Source: Megamerina dolium | Lineage: Eukaryota; Arthropoda; Insecta; Diptera; Megamerinidae | Assembly (NCBI GenBank): GCA_963854835.1 | Contig: OY978525.1 | Span: 49,045,929 to 49,109,928 of the forward strand | Reading direction: 5' to 3' | Length of the DNA: 64,000 nt | Shown: positions 55,080-64,000 of the stretch, piece after piece | Position numbering within the stretch: position 1 is the stretch's first letter | How the letters are laid out: every line of letters starts with the position of its first letter | Notes under the pieces: generated by a model | Told to the model about the DNA's origin: nothing | Seen by the model: only the letters and a program-made list of their open reading frames with translations | Databases searched by the model: none | Translations under genes and position numbers: made by a program

Positions 55080-55472
55080 CGGCGCTTATGTTATCTTTGT
55101 TTATATATGTAGATTACAAAATTGAGAATTACAGTGTGAGAAAAAGTATGTATAGAGAGTGAGAGAGTAATTAAAGTCATTTGAAAAATTACAAGAAATT
55201 TACATAGAAAAAATATTGCCTGACAAGTGTTCTCTCAGAGAGACAAAGTTTTCCGTTGAGAGAGTGGCGTAAATGACTGTACTTGCGCGAGAGCTGAGGT
55301 ATGAAAGTGTCTAGACTTCAAGCAATTTGTAGAAATACAATATAAATCAAAATGCCACAAAAAAGAATTTGAAAATTCAAATTCAAGTAATTCATAGAAT
55401 TACAGCTCCTAATAAAATGTAGAAGCAATCGGGAAATTGCTTTGTGAGAAGTACAAATTTCCCAAATGACTA
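55080..55472. other. Spacer, nothing recognised
   Basis: Contains GAGAG-rich words near 55150-55280, no open frame of interest. Confidence 0.45.
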
Positions 55473-55754
55473 ATGCATAACAAATTTAATATCGATAAGA
55501 TTTTTCTTTCGAACTGTACCCACCTGTCGGCAAGCAATTGGCAATTCTTCCGACAGTAACAACTTGCCACGAAAAAGCTTCTTAAAGAACTCTGTGACAA
55601 AGCTCAGAAAAAGTGATGTCACAAGTGTTATGCCGTTCGGAACCGGCTAAAATAAGTAGGTCCCTTCTAATATTGTCCAAAATTTAAGACGCACAACAGT
55701 AATGGAAGAGAAGCTCGGCCAATGAGCCCTTTGGGGCTTTATGTGCCACATATA
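55473..55754 (+). mobile_element. tRNA-derived SINE, head missing (SINE-5)
   Basis: Plus-strand body from ATGCATAACAAATTTAATA to GCTTTATGTGCCACATATA, close to SINE-3 and SINE-6 in sequence. The tRNA-like head is absent. It lies directly upstream of gypsy-2 gag sequence. Confidence 0.82.
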
Positions 55755-56150
55755 GAGAGCAAGATAGATTCGAGTGGTCAACAAATTGAATTTATGAAAA
55801 CCATGATGCAGCAGCAGCAACAACAGTTACAAGAAAATGCGTCTCGCCAAGAAAATGTTATTGGGAAATTCCATAAAAGAATAGTCTATAGGTTTCAAGA
55901 ATTTTCGGCTCGTCAAGAAAACGTAATCGAAAATCTACAAAAAGGAATTGAACTCAGATTTCAGGAAACTTATGGTTCCATTAATAACAAAGTCACATAG
56001 CTGAAAGAACACGTGGATGAGCTGGATGATAAGCTCAAAGAACATGTCGACGACTGGGAAGAAACGTTCAAGAAATTAGAGCTCGAACTCAATCAACTAA
56101 AAATAAACAGACGATCTACATTAGTCATTAGAGAACTAATGTAAATAAAA

Positions 56151-57372
56151 CACATATAAAATATTTTTTATCATGATATTTTTATTAAAAAGTTTGAACG
56201 TTGACATTATGTGTGAAATACTACATCATTTAAATGACCACCACGCGAATTGTTGCAAGCATCGATTCTTTTGAGATAATTTTCGACCACTTTTTGACAC
56301 ATATTGGGCGGTATCTCAGCCATAACGTGACGAATGTTGGTTTTTAGGTGCTCAAGAGTTAAAGGTTTATCTGCATAAACACGGTCTTTCGCGTAGCCCC
56401 ACAAAAAAAAGTCAAGAGGTGTCAAATCGCATGATCTTGGTGGCCACTTGATAACGCCACGACGAGAAATTACGCGGCCAGAAAATTTCTCTTGCAATAA
56501 AGCCATATTTGCTCGAGTTGTGTGGCATGTGGCACCGTCTTGTTGAAACCACATATTCTCTAAGTCGTATTCTTCAATAGCAGGCAAAAAAAAGTCGGTT
56601 ATCATATGACCATAACGCTCCAAATTGACGGTGACAGTCGTTCCATCGTCGTTTTCGAAGAAGTAAGGTCCAATCACACCTCCGGACCAAAGAGCGCACC
56701 AAGCAGTGACTTTTCGTGGATGTAGTGGCCTCTCTTCAATTACTTGAGGATTCTCAGAACCCGAAATACGACAATTTTGTTTGTTAACATACCCACCGAG
56801 TGAGAAATGTGCTTCGTCGCTGAAGAAAATTTTGTTCGAAAAATCGCCGTCCACCGCCTGTTGTTCAAGCACCCATTCGACGTATCTACGACGTTGTGAA
56901 TGGTCAGCTGGAGCTGGATTTTTTATGGATGTAGGTGTAGATCCAAATGCAAAATACGCCATAATGTGCCGTAAGACAGTCCTAATTCCTGAGAACGACG
57001 AGGAATCGACACATTCGGGTCTTCTGCAACACTTTCACTTACAGCAGCGATATTTTCGGTGGTACGAGCGAAACGATGATGCACAGGCCTTACAATATCT
57101 GTAACCGATCCAGTCTCTTCATATTTCTTCACAATTTTGCCAATTGCTTGCGTAGTTGGACGATTATGTAAACCATAATCTCCTCTTAAAGCATGATATG
57201 TGGCTGTGGCAGAATCACCATTTTTGTAGTAGGTTTTTACAATTTTAATGCATTGTGCGATAGTTAAGCGATCCATTTTCGCAAATGTCAGACTTTGAAC
57301 TGAAAAAGAAAGAAATTGTTTTAACAACTCAGTTTGACAGATGTCGAATTCTAGCCCTATACTTTTGAAACC
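56151..57372 (-). mobile_element. Tc1/mariner-group transposon, DD41D (rosa-like)
   Basis: A single transposase gene on the minus strand inserted in gypsy-2 gag. The spacing of catalytic residues (41 residues between the second and third Asp) is the DD41D type known from the rosa elements of Ceratitis. Flanks near 56150 and 57372 switch to gag sequence, but I could not recognise terminal inverted repeats, so the ends are approximate and may be eroded. Confidence 0.72.
56207..57276 (-). pseudogene. DD41D transposase, one frameshift
   Basis: Starts MDRLTIAQCIKIVKTYYKN at 57276, with a helix-turn-helix region and RPTTQAIGKIVKKYEETG, IPRRSQELGLSYGTLWRIL. A stop and frame change near 56925-56935 interrupt it; the second frame continues with HSQRRRYVEWVLEQQ, the first catalytic Asp in IFFSDEAHFSLGG, VTAWCALWSGGVIGPYFFE, the second Asp in WFQQDGATCH, and the third in SCDLTPLDFFLWGY. 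It ends FHT-stop at 56207. About 355 codons in all, the normal length. The enzyme would cut and paste the element; all three acidic residues are kept, so only the frameshift visibly inactivates it. Confidence 0.85.
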
Positions 57373-57673
57373 GCGAAATGGATAACCCTTTACAACTAAA
57401 CTGGATGGACACACTTCAGCGCAAATATGAAAACGAATATAAGATCCAATTACATCAAGCGGCATTAAGATCGCGTTTGCAACGGAATAATGAGAGCCTT
57501 CAGGATTTCGCTTCCAATATTGAGCGCTTATGTTATCTTGCGTTTTCCGGTAATTCAGAAGAATTCTTCGAGAAAATAAAAATAGAGGCATTCATCTCCA
57601 AGGAGTACATATGCCGAGAGTTAGCAGTGCCTTGACGTATGAAGCCGCCAGTTTGATGTGTCGACCAGTGCCA

Positions 57674-59700
57674 AGACCTTTCTCAGATACTCCTCCAAGG
57701 TACGGTTAAATTGTTCTACTATGCCATCAGATTGTGAATGAAAAGGTGTTGTACTAGTTTTGTGTATACCCAACATACGGCACATCTCTTGAAATACAAC
57801 TGTTTCGAAATTACGACCTTAGTCCGAGAATAAAGCCATCGATACACCAAAACGAGCAATCCATTGGATGACGAATACAACTTCGACGCAACTGTACTAG
57901 CTTCTTGATTTGGAATGGGGTATACTTCAGGCCATTTACTGAAGTAATCTATAACTACCAAAACATACTTGTTCCCTGCGTTGCTTCTTGGAAATGGTCC
58001 AGCTATGTCCATAACAATTCTCTTAAATGGAGCACCCACGGTGTATTAGGGCATCTTACCTTGACTTTTCTTAGTGGAACCTTTCGCCATTACCCATTGT
58101 TTATACTTCCGAATCCAATCAGCGACATGATCACGACATCCAACCCAATAAATTCGTTTCTTTACTTTCTCGACGGTTTTGGTGATGCCTAAATGCCCTC
58201 CACTGGAAGCATTGTGATACCCAGCTATCGCTTCGTTCATTCTTGTCTTGGGTACCACTAGAAGATCATTAGTGATTTTTCCATCTTCACTTTCCCATGC
58301 TTTGCCACTGCGTCCAGTATGCCTTTCTTATTGGACTCTCATTAACCATTTCTTGCCAATCTGGACATACGCCCTGCTCTTTGTATTTCATAATCATTGC
58401 GAGATCTGGATCATTCCACTGGTCTTCTTGCACTGGTTCGGTGGTCCATGACACTCCCATGACACTTCGTAAGTCGTAAGATGACAATGTGCTCCTTGCT
58501 TTCCACTCGAGCACAATGTTTGCATTCCATTTTACAAGGACGACGAGATAGAGCATTCGCGTTGCCGTGATGTCCTCCTTTACGATGCTCGGTTGTAAAA
58601 TCATAACTCTGCAGCCTCTCAATTCAACGCGCCAATTGTCCTTCTGGGTTTTTAAATTGTAATAATAATAAAGTTCGTAGTTGAAATGACTGACCGCACA
58701 AGTATTTATGAAAATACTTGACACATTCCATTATTGGCGAGAAACCCTCTTCGAGGAGCACAGTACTTTCTTTCTGGCTTCGACAGGATTTTACTGTAGT
58801 ACGCTATTACTTTTCTTGCCCATCTATGATCAGAGAGCACACCACCTATTCCAAAGCCACTCGCATCTGTGTCCAACACAAACTTTTGACCAGTTACTGG
58901 ATACGCTAATACTGGTGCTGAACATAGTCTTTCTTTCAGCTGTTCGAATGCTTTCTGTTGTTCCTCGCCCCACAAAAAATGCTTGTTCTTCCCTTTTAAC
59001 TCGTGCAGACAGCTGGCAATGTTTGCAAATCCAGGAACAAATCGTCTATAGTAGCTGGCGCATTGCATGAGCCAAATGGAATCACTGTAAATTGCTATAG
59101 ACCATCGCCAATACTGAAAGCTGTTTTTTCTTTGTCCTGCTTTCATATCAAGCGTTGAGAACTACTTCGCACCAAATATTGTGTCCACAGTGTCATCGAT
59201 GGTAGTAGATAGCTGTCTTTTTTCGTGATATTATTTAGCTTTCTGTAATCCACACAGAATCGAGCAGTTCCATCCTTCTTCTTTACCAGCACAACTGGTA
59301 AACTCCATGGACTCGCTGATTGTTCAATAACACCTTGTGTCTGCATATTGGTAATCAGTTTAATGGCTTCATAATTTTTGGCCAATGGAACTCGTCGTGG
59401 TCCTTGACGAATTGGCCTTGAATTACCGTTGTCAATGTGATGTTTCACGATCGTTGTTTATTTTCCAATTTCTTCATGTGATGAAAAGATTGAGCTGTAT
59501 TTCTCCAATAGTTGTAAAGCCTTTTCTTTTTGCTGGTCGGTAAGCACACCTGCCCATTCTTCCATCTGTGCTTTTAATTCCGCTCTAACAGTTCCTGAAT
59601 TTCCACTTTTCATCGACGAACCCTTTTCGCAGTCTACTACGGCCGTAACTTCCTGGTATAAAAATCGTCGTTGTAGTCGGACGTGTTTCTTCTTCTTTTC
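57674..59700 (-). pseudogene. gypsy-2 pol (right copy), opposite to its gag
   Basis: On the minus strand: RT start near 59450 ([38 protein letters not shown]), then LDMKAG joined by a deletion to ASYYRRFVPGFANIASCL, which removes the YLDD segment. RNase H begins FVLDTDASGFGIGGVL, VIAYYSKILSKPERKY. A linker (58724-58287) leads to integrase: YHNASSGGHLGITKTVEK with the zinc domain (one Cys pair altered to KYKQWVMAKG), PFKRIVMDIAGPFP with its Asp, VVIDYFSKWPEVY. The C-terminal half is missing where the sequence meets plus-strand gag at about 57674. Confidence 0.8.
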
Positions 59701-60100
59701 TTTGAATTATAATTTACAAACTAATTAACTTATTGGATTGATTGAAAACATAGATCATTAGAATTCTATAATATTATTGAACAGTTGCTGTATGGTGTGT
59801 CGTGATAAAACAAATCAAAGAAGCTGTCTGTTGGCGCACTTGCATTCGTGAACAAAACATTAAACAAAACATTAAATATCCACATGAATACTAAATTGGC
59901 AACAACAAAACTAAAGAATCAATTTTAACGGTATCAACTATATATCATCTTCTGTGTGTAGTTCTCTTCACTTTGTGCGCTCTGAGTATTGACCTCGTCA
60001 TATATTCTCTTTCTCTTCAATTCGCCGCTGTTGATGTGACTCTCTTGGTTTTACATAAATTGAAACTGTTGTTGTTATATATCATTTTTATACCTGTTTG
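59701..60100. other. AT-rich spacer, nothing recognised
   Basis: No open frame or terminal repeat seen. It could hold upstream pol or leader of the gypsy-2 copy, or LINE 5' flank. Confidence 0.4.
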
Positions 60101-60109
60101 AGTTTGCTA

Positions 60110-60987
60110 ATGTCCCCATCTCCTAGACTGACGCGTCAGCAGCAGATCGCTTAAAAGGCGTACAGCAGATCTGTAAATTCGCCTAAACAGGAGATTAGCG
60201 GCAATATAATAAACTCGGTCGTTGCAAAACTTCATGGATTGGAAGGGCTATTGAATACAAGCATTACAGAACAGATAAAACTACTTGAAGATCGCCTTCT
60301 ATCATATTCTGATAATTTGTGTAAGAGTGTTGCTAGTGAGTTGAGAAGTGCTGAGGGTAGACTCATGGACAAAGTGGAGAATGAAATTGGTGCTATAAGT
60401 GACAAATTTAACGAATACGATAGTAAAATTTTTTCACTTGAAAATAAGATTTGTGCTCTATCTACTCGATGTGAGGAGTTGGTTAAGCAAATTACTGACA
60501 ATAAAAACAACAAAAGCAACAACAACGCTGTGGAACATTCGTCGGATGCCATACTTTACGGATTGCCATTTTCTAAAGCCGAAAATCTCAAAGGAATTTT
60601 TAATTGTATATGCCGGCCCATCAATTTCGTGTCACCACAAACTAGGAACATATTTCGTGATAAGCCTCAAGCTGATAATATCAACTCACTAGTGGTTGTA
60701 AAGTTTTATACTCCTTTCGATCGTAATCAGGTCTTGAAGGCTTTTGGTGATTATAGGAGACAGTGGAAGAAGGCCGTGAATTTAAGATTGGCGGGGCTTG
60801 ACTTGGAAAACGATGTGTTCATACATGAAAGTCTTGATGTAGAGACTAGAAGGCTTTTGCATGCTGCGATTTCCCTTAAGCGTACCAAGACTATTTTTAA
60901 TGCTTTCAATGGGTCTGTTCACATTCGACTGGTAGCGTTGAGGATTTGGAGAGAGCTGTTAGTTCTGCTGAAAATGTCAATAAATAG
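60110..60987 (+). pseudogene. CR1-type ORF1
   Basis: ATG at 60110 (MSPSPRLTRQQQIA) meets an in-frame TAA at 60152-60154, after which the same frame continues SVNSPKQEISGNIINSVVA. Next come a long coiled coil (MDKVENEIGAISDKFNEYD, IFSLENKICALSTRCEELV) and an RNA-binding-like domain: DAILYGLPFSKAENLKG, NINSLVVVKFYTPFDRNQV, VNLRLAGLDLENDVFIHE, ETRRLLHAAISLKRTKTIF. A one-base shift near 60930 moves the frame to SVEDLERAVSSAENVNK and a stop at 60985-60987. The layout is that of CR1 and L2-type ORF1 proteins, which bind LINE RNA. One stop and one shift inactivate it. Confidence 0.78.
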
Positions 60988-61289
60988 TTTAATTATTACT
61001 ACGTATCCTTGTTTGTATCTGCTGCATTCTTCATTCTTCTACCTATGTTCACTTTTACATTTGCGTTCATCTTCTGCTTTACTGGTTCTCATTTTTACTG
61101 TGTTTTCTTTATGTCCTATCATTCCTTCTCCAATACTCTTAACTCCTTTAATACCACTTCTGAATAAATGCCTACTGTTTGCCGTTCTCATTATTCTGGT
61201 GTTATGGTTGTGAATAAAATTGATTACAGCGCTGATGGAAGTCACAAAACCTTGATCAATTCATATATAGACGTCATGAGGGTCTTAAA

Positions 61290-63938
61290 ATTGTACACTT
61301 CAATGCCCGGACTCTTAATGATTTTAAACTTGATTGTGTAAAGTGTGCATTTGAGGATTCCTAATTATGCATTTCTAATTATGTGATTGACTATGATCAC
61401 TTTGTTCTGTGTGGTGACTTCAATCTGAACCTTTTAACTAATAATAGTTATATTAAGCGATTTATTGATGGCTTATATCAGGTTGGTCTCAGCATTGTCA
61501 ATACTAATATCCCGACTAGATTTGCAAGCAACTCTCAACCTAGCTTACTTGACATATTTGTGGTATCTGATATCTCTTTGGTGTTATTATTTCATCAAAT
61601 ATCTTTTATCTTTGATCATGACCTAATATTTTGCACTTTGAATATTGGTCTTAGTCCAGTCGTCTTGGAGAACATGTTTGTCTATCGTGATTATAAATTC
61701 ATTGATTTCACATCTCCGTACAATGACTTACTTGATATCGATTGGTCTAGCTGTTGGTTCTTTAGTTCAGTTGATGATAAATTAAACTACTTTTTGCTGA
61801 GCTTACTAAACTATTTGACAAACATGTTCCTTTGAGAACTCGCCGTGTGATCAATAGCTCGTGTCCCTGGTCTACGCAAAATGTAAAATTAGCATTAAAA
61901 AAATATTCCAAAACTTACAATAAATGGAAAAAAAAATTCAACAGAATGCAACCTTCTAAAATATGTGGCACTTAAAGCACCAAAGGGCTCATTGGCCGAG
62001 CTTCTCTTCCATTACTGTTGTGCGTCTTAAATTTTTGGACAGTATTAGAAGGGATCTAGTTATTTTAGCCGGTTCCGAACTGCAGAACACTTGTGACATC
62101 ACTTTTTCTGAGCTTTGTCACAGAGTTCTTTAGAAGCTTTTTCATGGCAAGTTGTTACTGTCGGAAGAATTGCCAATTGCTTGCCGACAGGTGAGTACCG
62201 TTCGAAAGAAAAATCTTTTAAAAAAATTTGTTTTGCATCAGCCGGGTATTGAACCACGACCTACAGATCAGAAGGCGAACACACTAACCACTGAGCTACG
62301 GCACCCATCTTCAACCTTCTGGATTACAAAAGGCAAGGAATAAAGCTACCTCTATGGTCACGTTGTCGAAGAGGATGTTTTTTAGATCGAAGCTTCAATC
62401 TTCTTCACCATCAAAACAGCTGTGGCACAATTTAAAGAGTATTGGTTGTTGAAGTTACTCTGAAACATGTCGGATTGATCCCCAAGAACTCAATGACTTT
62501 TTATTGTTAACCCTGCTTCCAATTTGCTTAAGATGCTTCATCTTAAAACATCTAACAAATTTCAAGACCGGTTTCAGTTTGACTCTGTGTGTGAAATGGA
62601 CATTGCACGTTGTTTAAACAAAATTAAGTCTAATGCTGTTGGAGAGGACGGTATTGCTATTAAGTTCATTAAACTGGTATTGCCCTACGAATTGAGTCCT
62701 CTAACACACATTGTTAACCATTGTTTCACTACCTGCTATTTTCCAAAAATATGGAAAGTGGCTACAATCATACCCATTGCAAAAAATCCATGGCTTCAAC
62801 ACCTGCTGATTTTCGTCCTATAAGCATACTGTCTGCGAGTCCATGAGTCCCTCATGGCTGAGCAGATTTCCAGTCACATCAGTGGGTGTGGTCGCATATC
62901 TCCTCTTCAATCTGGTTTTCGCGCTGGACACAGTTACTGCACCGCAGTAGTGAAAATTTTGGATTATAAAATAATAGGTCTCAAAGGGTTAAAGTGAGTA
63001 AGGATTATTCTGCGTTTAACAAGGTAAGTAGTGGTGTAGCACAAGGCTCTGTTCTTGGGCCCCTTCTTTTCTCAGTATTCTTAAATGTTAATTTTACAGT
63101 CTGCAGTTATGTCAACATGCATGCATATGCTGATGACCTTCAACTGTACTTGTCAAGCCCTATTGGTCTTGCTGAGGATTTGTGTTTTAGAGTTAATGAG
63201 GATCTTTGTTTTATTGGCGAGTGGGAGACTGTAAATTTGCTGAAGCTGAATCCCTTGATATCGAACGTTCTTCCAATTTCTAAAACATCTTACTCTCATG
63301 CTATTTCACCAGTTTTTCTTAACGGAACCCAACTTGAATTTGTGAGTAAAGTTAGGAATCTTGGTTTTATTATTAACTCTTCCCTTTCTTGTGAAGACCA
63401 TATTAATAATGTGGTGAGTAAGTCGTACTCTGTTCTTCGTAACCTCAGAATGACTGCAGCATTTGTGCCATGTGAAACTAAACGAAAATTAATTCTCCAA
63501 TTGCTGATCCCTATTTTAACATATTCTGATGTTGTTTACAGTAAGCTGGACTCTAGGTCCTTGCACAAATTACGTGTAACATTCAATAATACTGTTAGTT
63601 ACATTTACGTTTTAAAAAAGTTTGATCATGTCCCGGCCTATAGTGGAAATATTCTTGGTGTTGATTTTTTCAATTATCTTGATGCTAGAAATTGCATCTT
63701 CTTATACAGACTTATCCACTCGCAGAGTCCAGCGTACTTGTATGAAAAGCTTCAATTCTGTAGGTCGGGTAGAGGCAGAAATCTTCTTATACCAGGTTTT
63801 AATTTCAAAAATTCTAATAGGTTATTCTTCGTTAGCGCTGTTAGATTGTGGAATTCGCTTCCGGTACATATTAAGAATGCTGTTACTATGGCAAACTTTA
63901 AGCACCTAATTCTCCTACATTTCTCTAATAAAACTTAA
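61290..63938 (+). pseudogene. CR1-type ORF2 (endonuclease-RT)
   Basis: Endonuclease start GLKIVHFNARTLNDFKLD, then a deletion and DHFVLCGDFNLNLLTNNS, LLDIFVVSD. SINE-6 interrupts at 61958. RT: MDIARCLNKIKSNAVGEDG, FPKIWKVATIIPIAKN, LQSGFRAGHSYCTAVVKIL. Near 62970 a deletion with frame change joins this to NRSQRVKVSKDYSAFN, which removes motif A with the first catalytic Asp. The frame 62994-63938 is open: GVAQGSVLGPLLFSVFLN (Ala where Pro is usual), MHAYADDLQLYLSS, NLGFIINSSLSCEDHIN, and a C-terminus ending HFSNKT. It cannot make active RT. Confidence 0.82.
61958..62311 (-). mobile_element. tRNA-derived SINE in CR1 LINE (SINE-6)
   Basis: Minus-strand complete copy. The 9-bp repeat CAACCTTCT at 61949-61957 and 62312-62320 flanks it. 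The head on the right keeps the complements of box B (GGTTCAATACC) and of CTCAGTGGTTAG; the left end is ATATGTGGCAC. It separates two parts of the LINE ORF2 frame that otherwise continue. Confidence 0.88.
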
Positions 63939-63945
63939 TTATTTT

Positions 63946-63946
<1 letters not shown>

Positions 63947-63976
<30 letters not shown>

Positions 63977-63977
63977 T
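63947..63977. repeat. (CT)n microsatellite
   Basis: About 30 bp of CT repeats immediately after the CR1 3' end; either the tail region of the LINE or its flank. Confidence 0.9.
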
Positions 63978-64000
63978 TCACACGCACTATCTTTTCTTTT

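Larger units (their letters stand above)
55756..57673 (+). pseudogene. gypsy-2 gag (right copy), split by a DD41D transposon
   Basis: First part 55756-56150: GQQIEFMKTMMQQQQQQLQ, then coiled-coil units RQENVIENLQKGIELRFQE, a stop at 55998-56000, and LKEHVDELDDKLKEHV. A transposon occupies about 56151-57372. Second part from 57373: LNWMDTLQRKYENEYKIQL, NNESLQDFASNIERLC, FSGNSEEFFEKIKIEA, then a CRPVP block. Compared with the left copy about 75 capsid residues are missing at the transposon site. At about 57674 the gag stops and integrase sequence begins on the opposite strand. Confidence 0.78.
60110..63940 (+). mobile_element. CR1-type LINE with nested SINE
   Basis: ORF1 with coiled coil and an RNA-binding-like domain, ORF2 with a shortened endonuclease and RT of CR1 style (YADDLQLYLSSP, GSVLGPLLFSVF). 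SINE-6 splits ORF2 at 61958. No target duplication was found; the 5' limit is set by the ORF1 start. The 3' end runs into a CT repeat beyond an AATAAA at 63927. Several deletions and frameshifts make it inactive. Confidence 0.78.

Noticed and set aside
60239..61213. ORF1 of the CR1 LINE taken to end at 61213 with membrane segments
   Set aside because: The hydrophobic tail after about 60930 is the wrong frame; the expected end (SVEDLERAVSSAENVNK) is in another frame ending at 60987.

Overview
This window looks like the accessory, transposon-filled DNA of an insect, most likely a dipteran and plausibly a tephritid fruit fly. That host assignment is inference. It rests on the element set (R1, LOA, Jockey, RTE and CR1 LINEs, BEL/Pao and Ty3/gypsy LTR elements, a DD41D 'rosa'-type transposon of the kind first described in Ceratitis) and on the AT-rich spacer with long TA arrays. 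I found no host protein-coding gene, no rRNA gene, no functional tRNA gene and no CRISPR array. Almost every recognisable protein is a piece of a mobile element, and almost all are broken.

Layout. 1-1.4 kb: 5' part of an R1-clade LINE on the minus strand. 1.4-7.0 kb: a 3' stub and then a full-length R1-clade LINE (1835-7027, 13-bp target-site duplication) in an AC/TA-rich simple-sequence tract. 7.4-12.7 kb: fragments of a gypsy LTR, a Jockey LINE, a LOA LINE and an RTE LINE, with two long TA arrays near 12.3 and 12.8 kb. 13.5-21.2 kb: a nearly intact BEL/Pao retrotransposon (13910-21207) nested in an older BEL remnant. 22.0-26.8 kb: a tRNA-derived SINE, a minus-strand gypsy-2 copy without RT, a second SINE and a Jockey tail. 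27.6-30.0 kb: a BEL 5' region split by a truncated RTE and cut off by a gypsy-1 LTR. 30.0-53.0 kb: two copies of the gypsy-1 family (A, 29977-38295; B, 41483-52967). Copy A holds a LOA LINE and a mariner remnant. A MITE and an RTE lie between the copies. Copy B holds a SINE and a Jockey that itself contains an RTE. 53.0-60.1 kb: truncated SINEs, a minus-strand BEL gag, a gypsy-2 gag split by a DD41D transposon, then gypsy-2 pol in the opposite orientation. 60.1-63.9 kb: a CR1-type LINE with a SINE inside.

The most interesting unit is the BEL element at 13910-21207. It has unusually short 85-bp LTRs (two mismatches), a 5-bp duplication GGCGG and a primer binding site matching tRNA-Tyr. Gag and pol lie in one frame and are separated by a single TAG in a CAA-TAG-CAA-TCA context, which fits the TMV-type leaky-stop consensus; pol has no ATG at its start. 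The leader contains an open 43-codon exon whose splice donor would join a good acceptor at 15654 exactly in the gag frame. The implied 873-nt intron is packed with repeats of CTGCGAYTT.

The second theme is a tRNA-derived SINE family of about 345 bp present in six copies. Its 3' end shares the block GGCCACATA next to a short tandem-repeat tail with the RTE LINEs here, suggesting but not proving an RTE partner. Matched duplications date several insertions relative to each other: RTE into Jockey into gypsy-1, LOA into gypsy-1, RTE into BEL, SINE into CR1, and BEL into older BEL.
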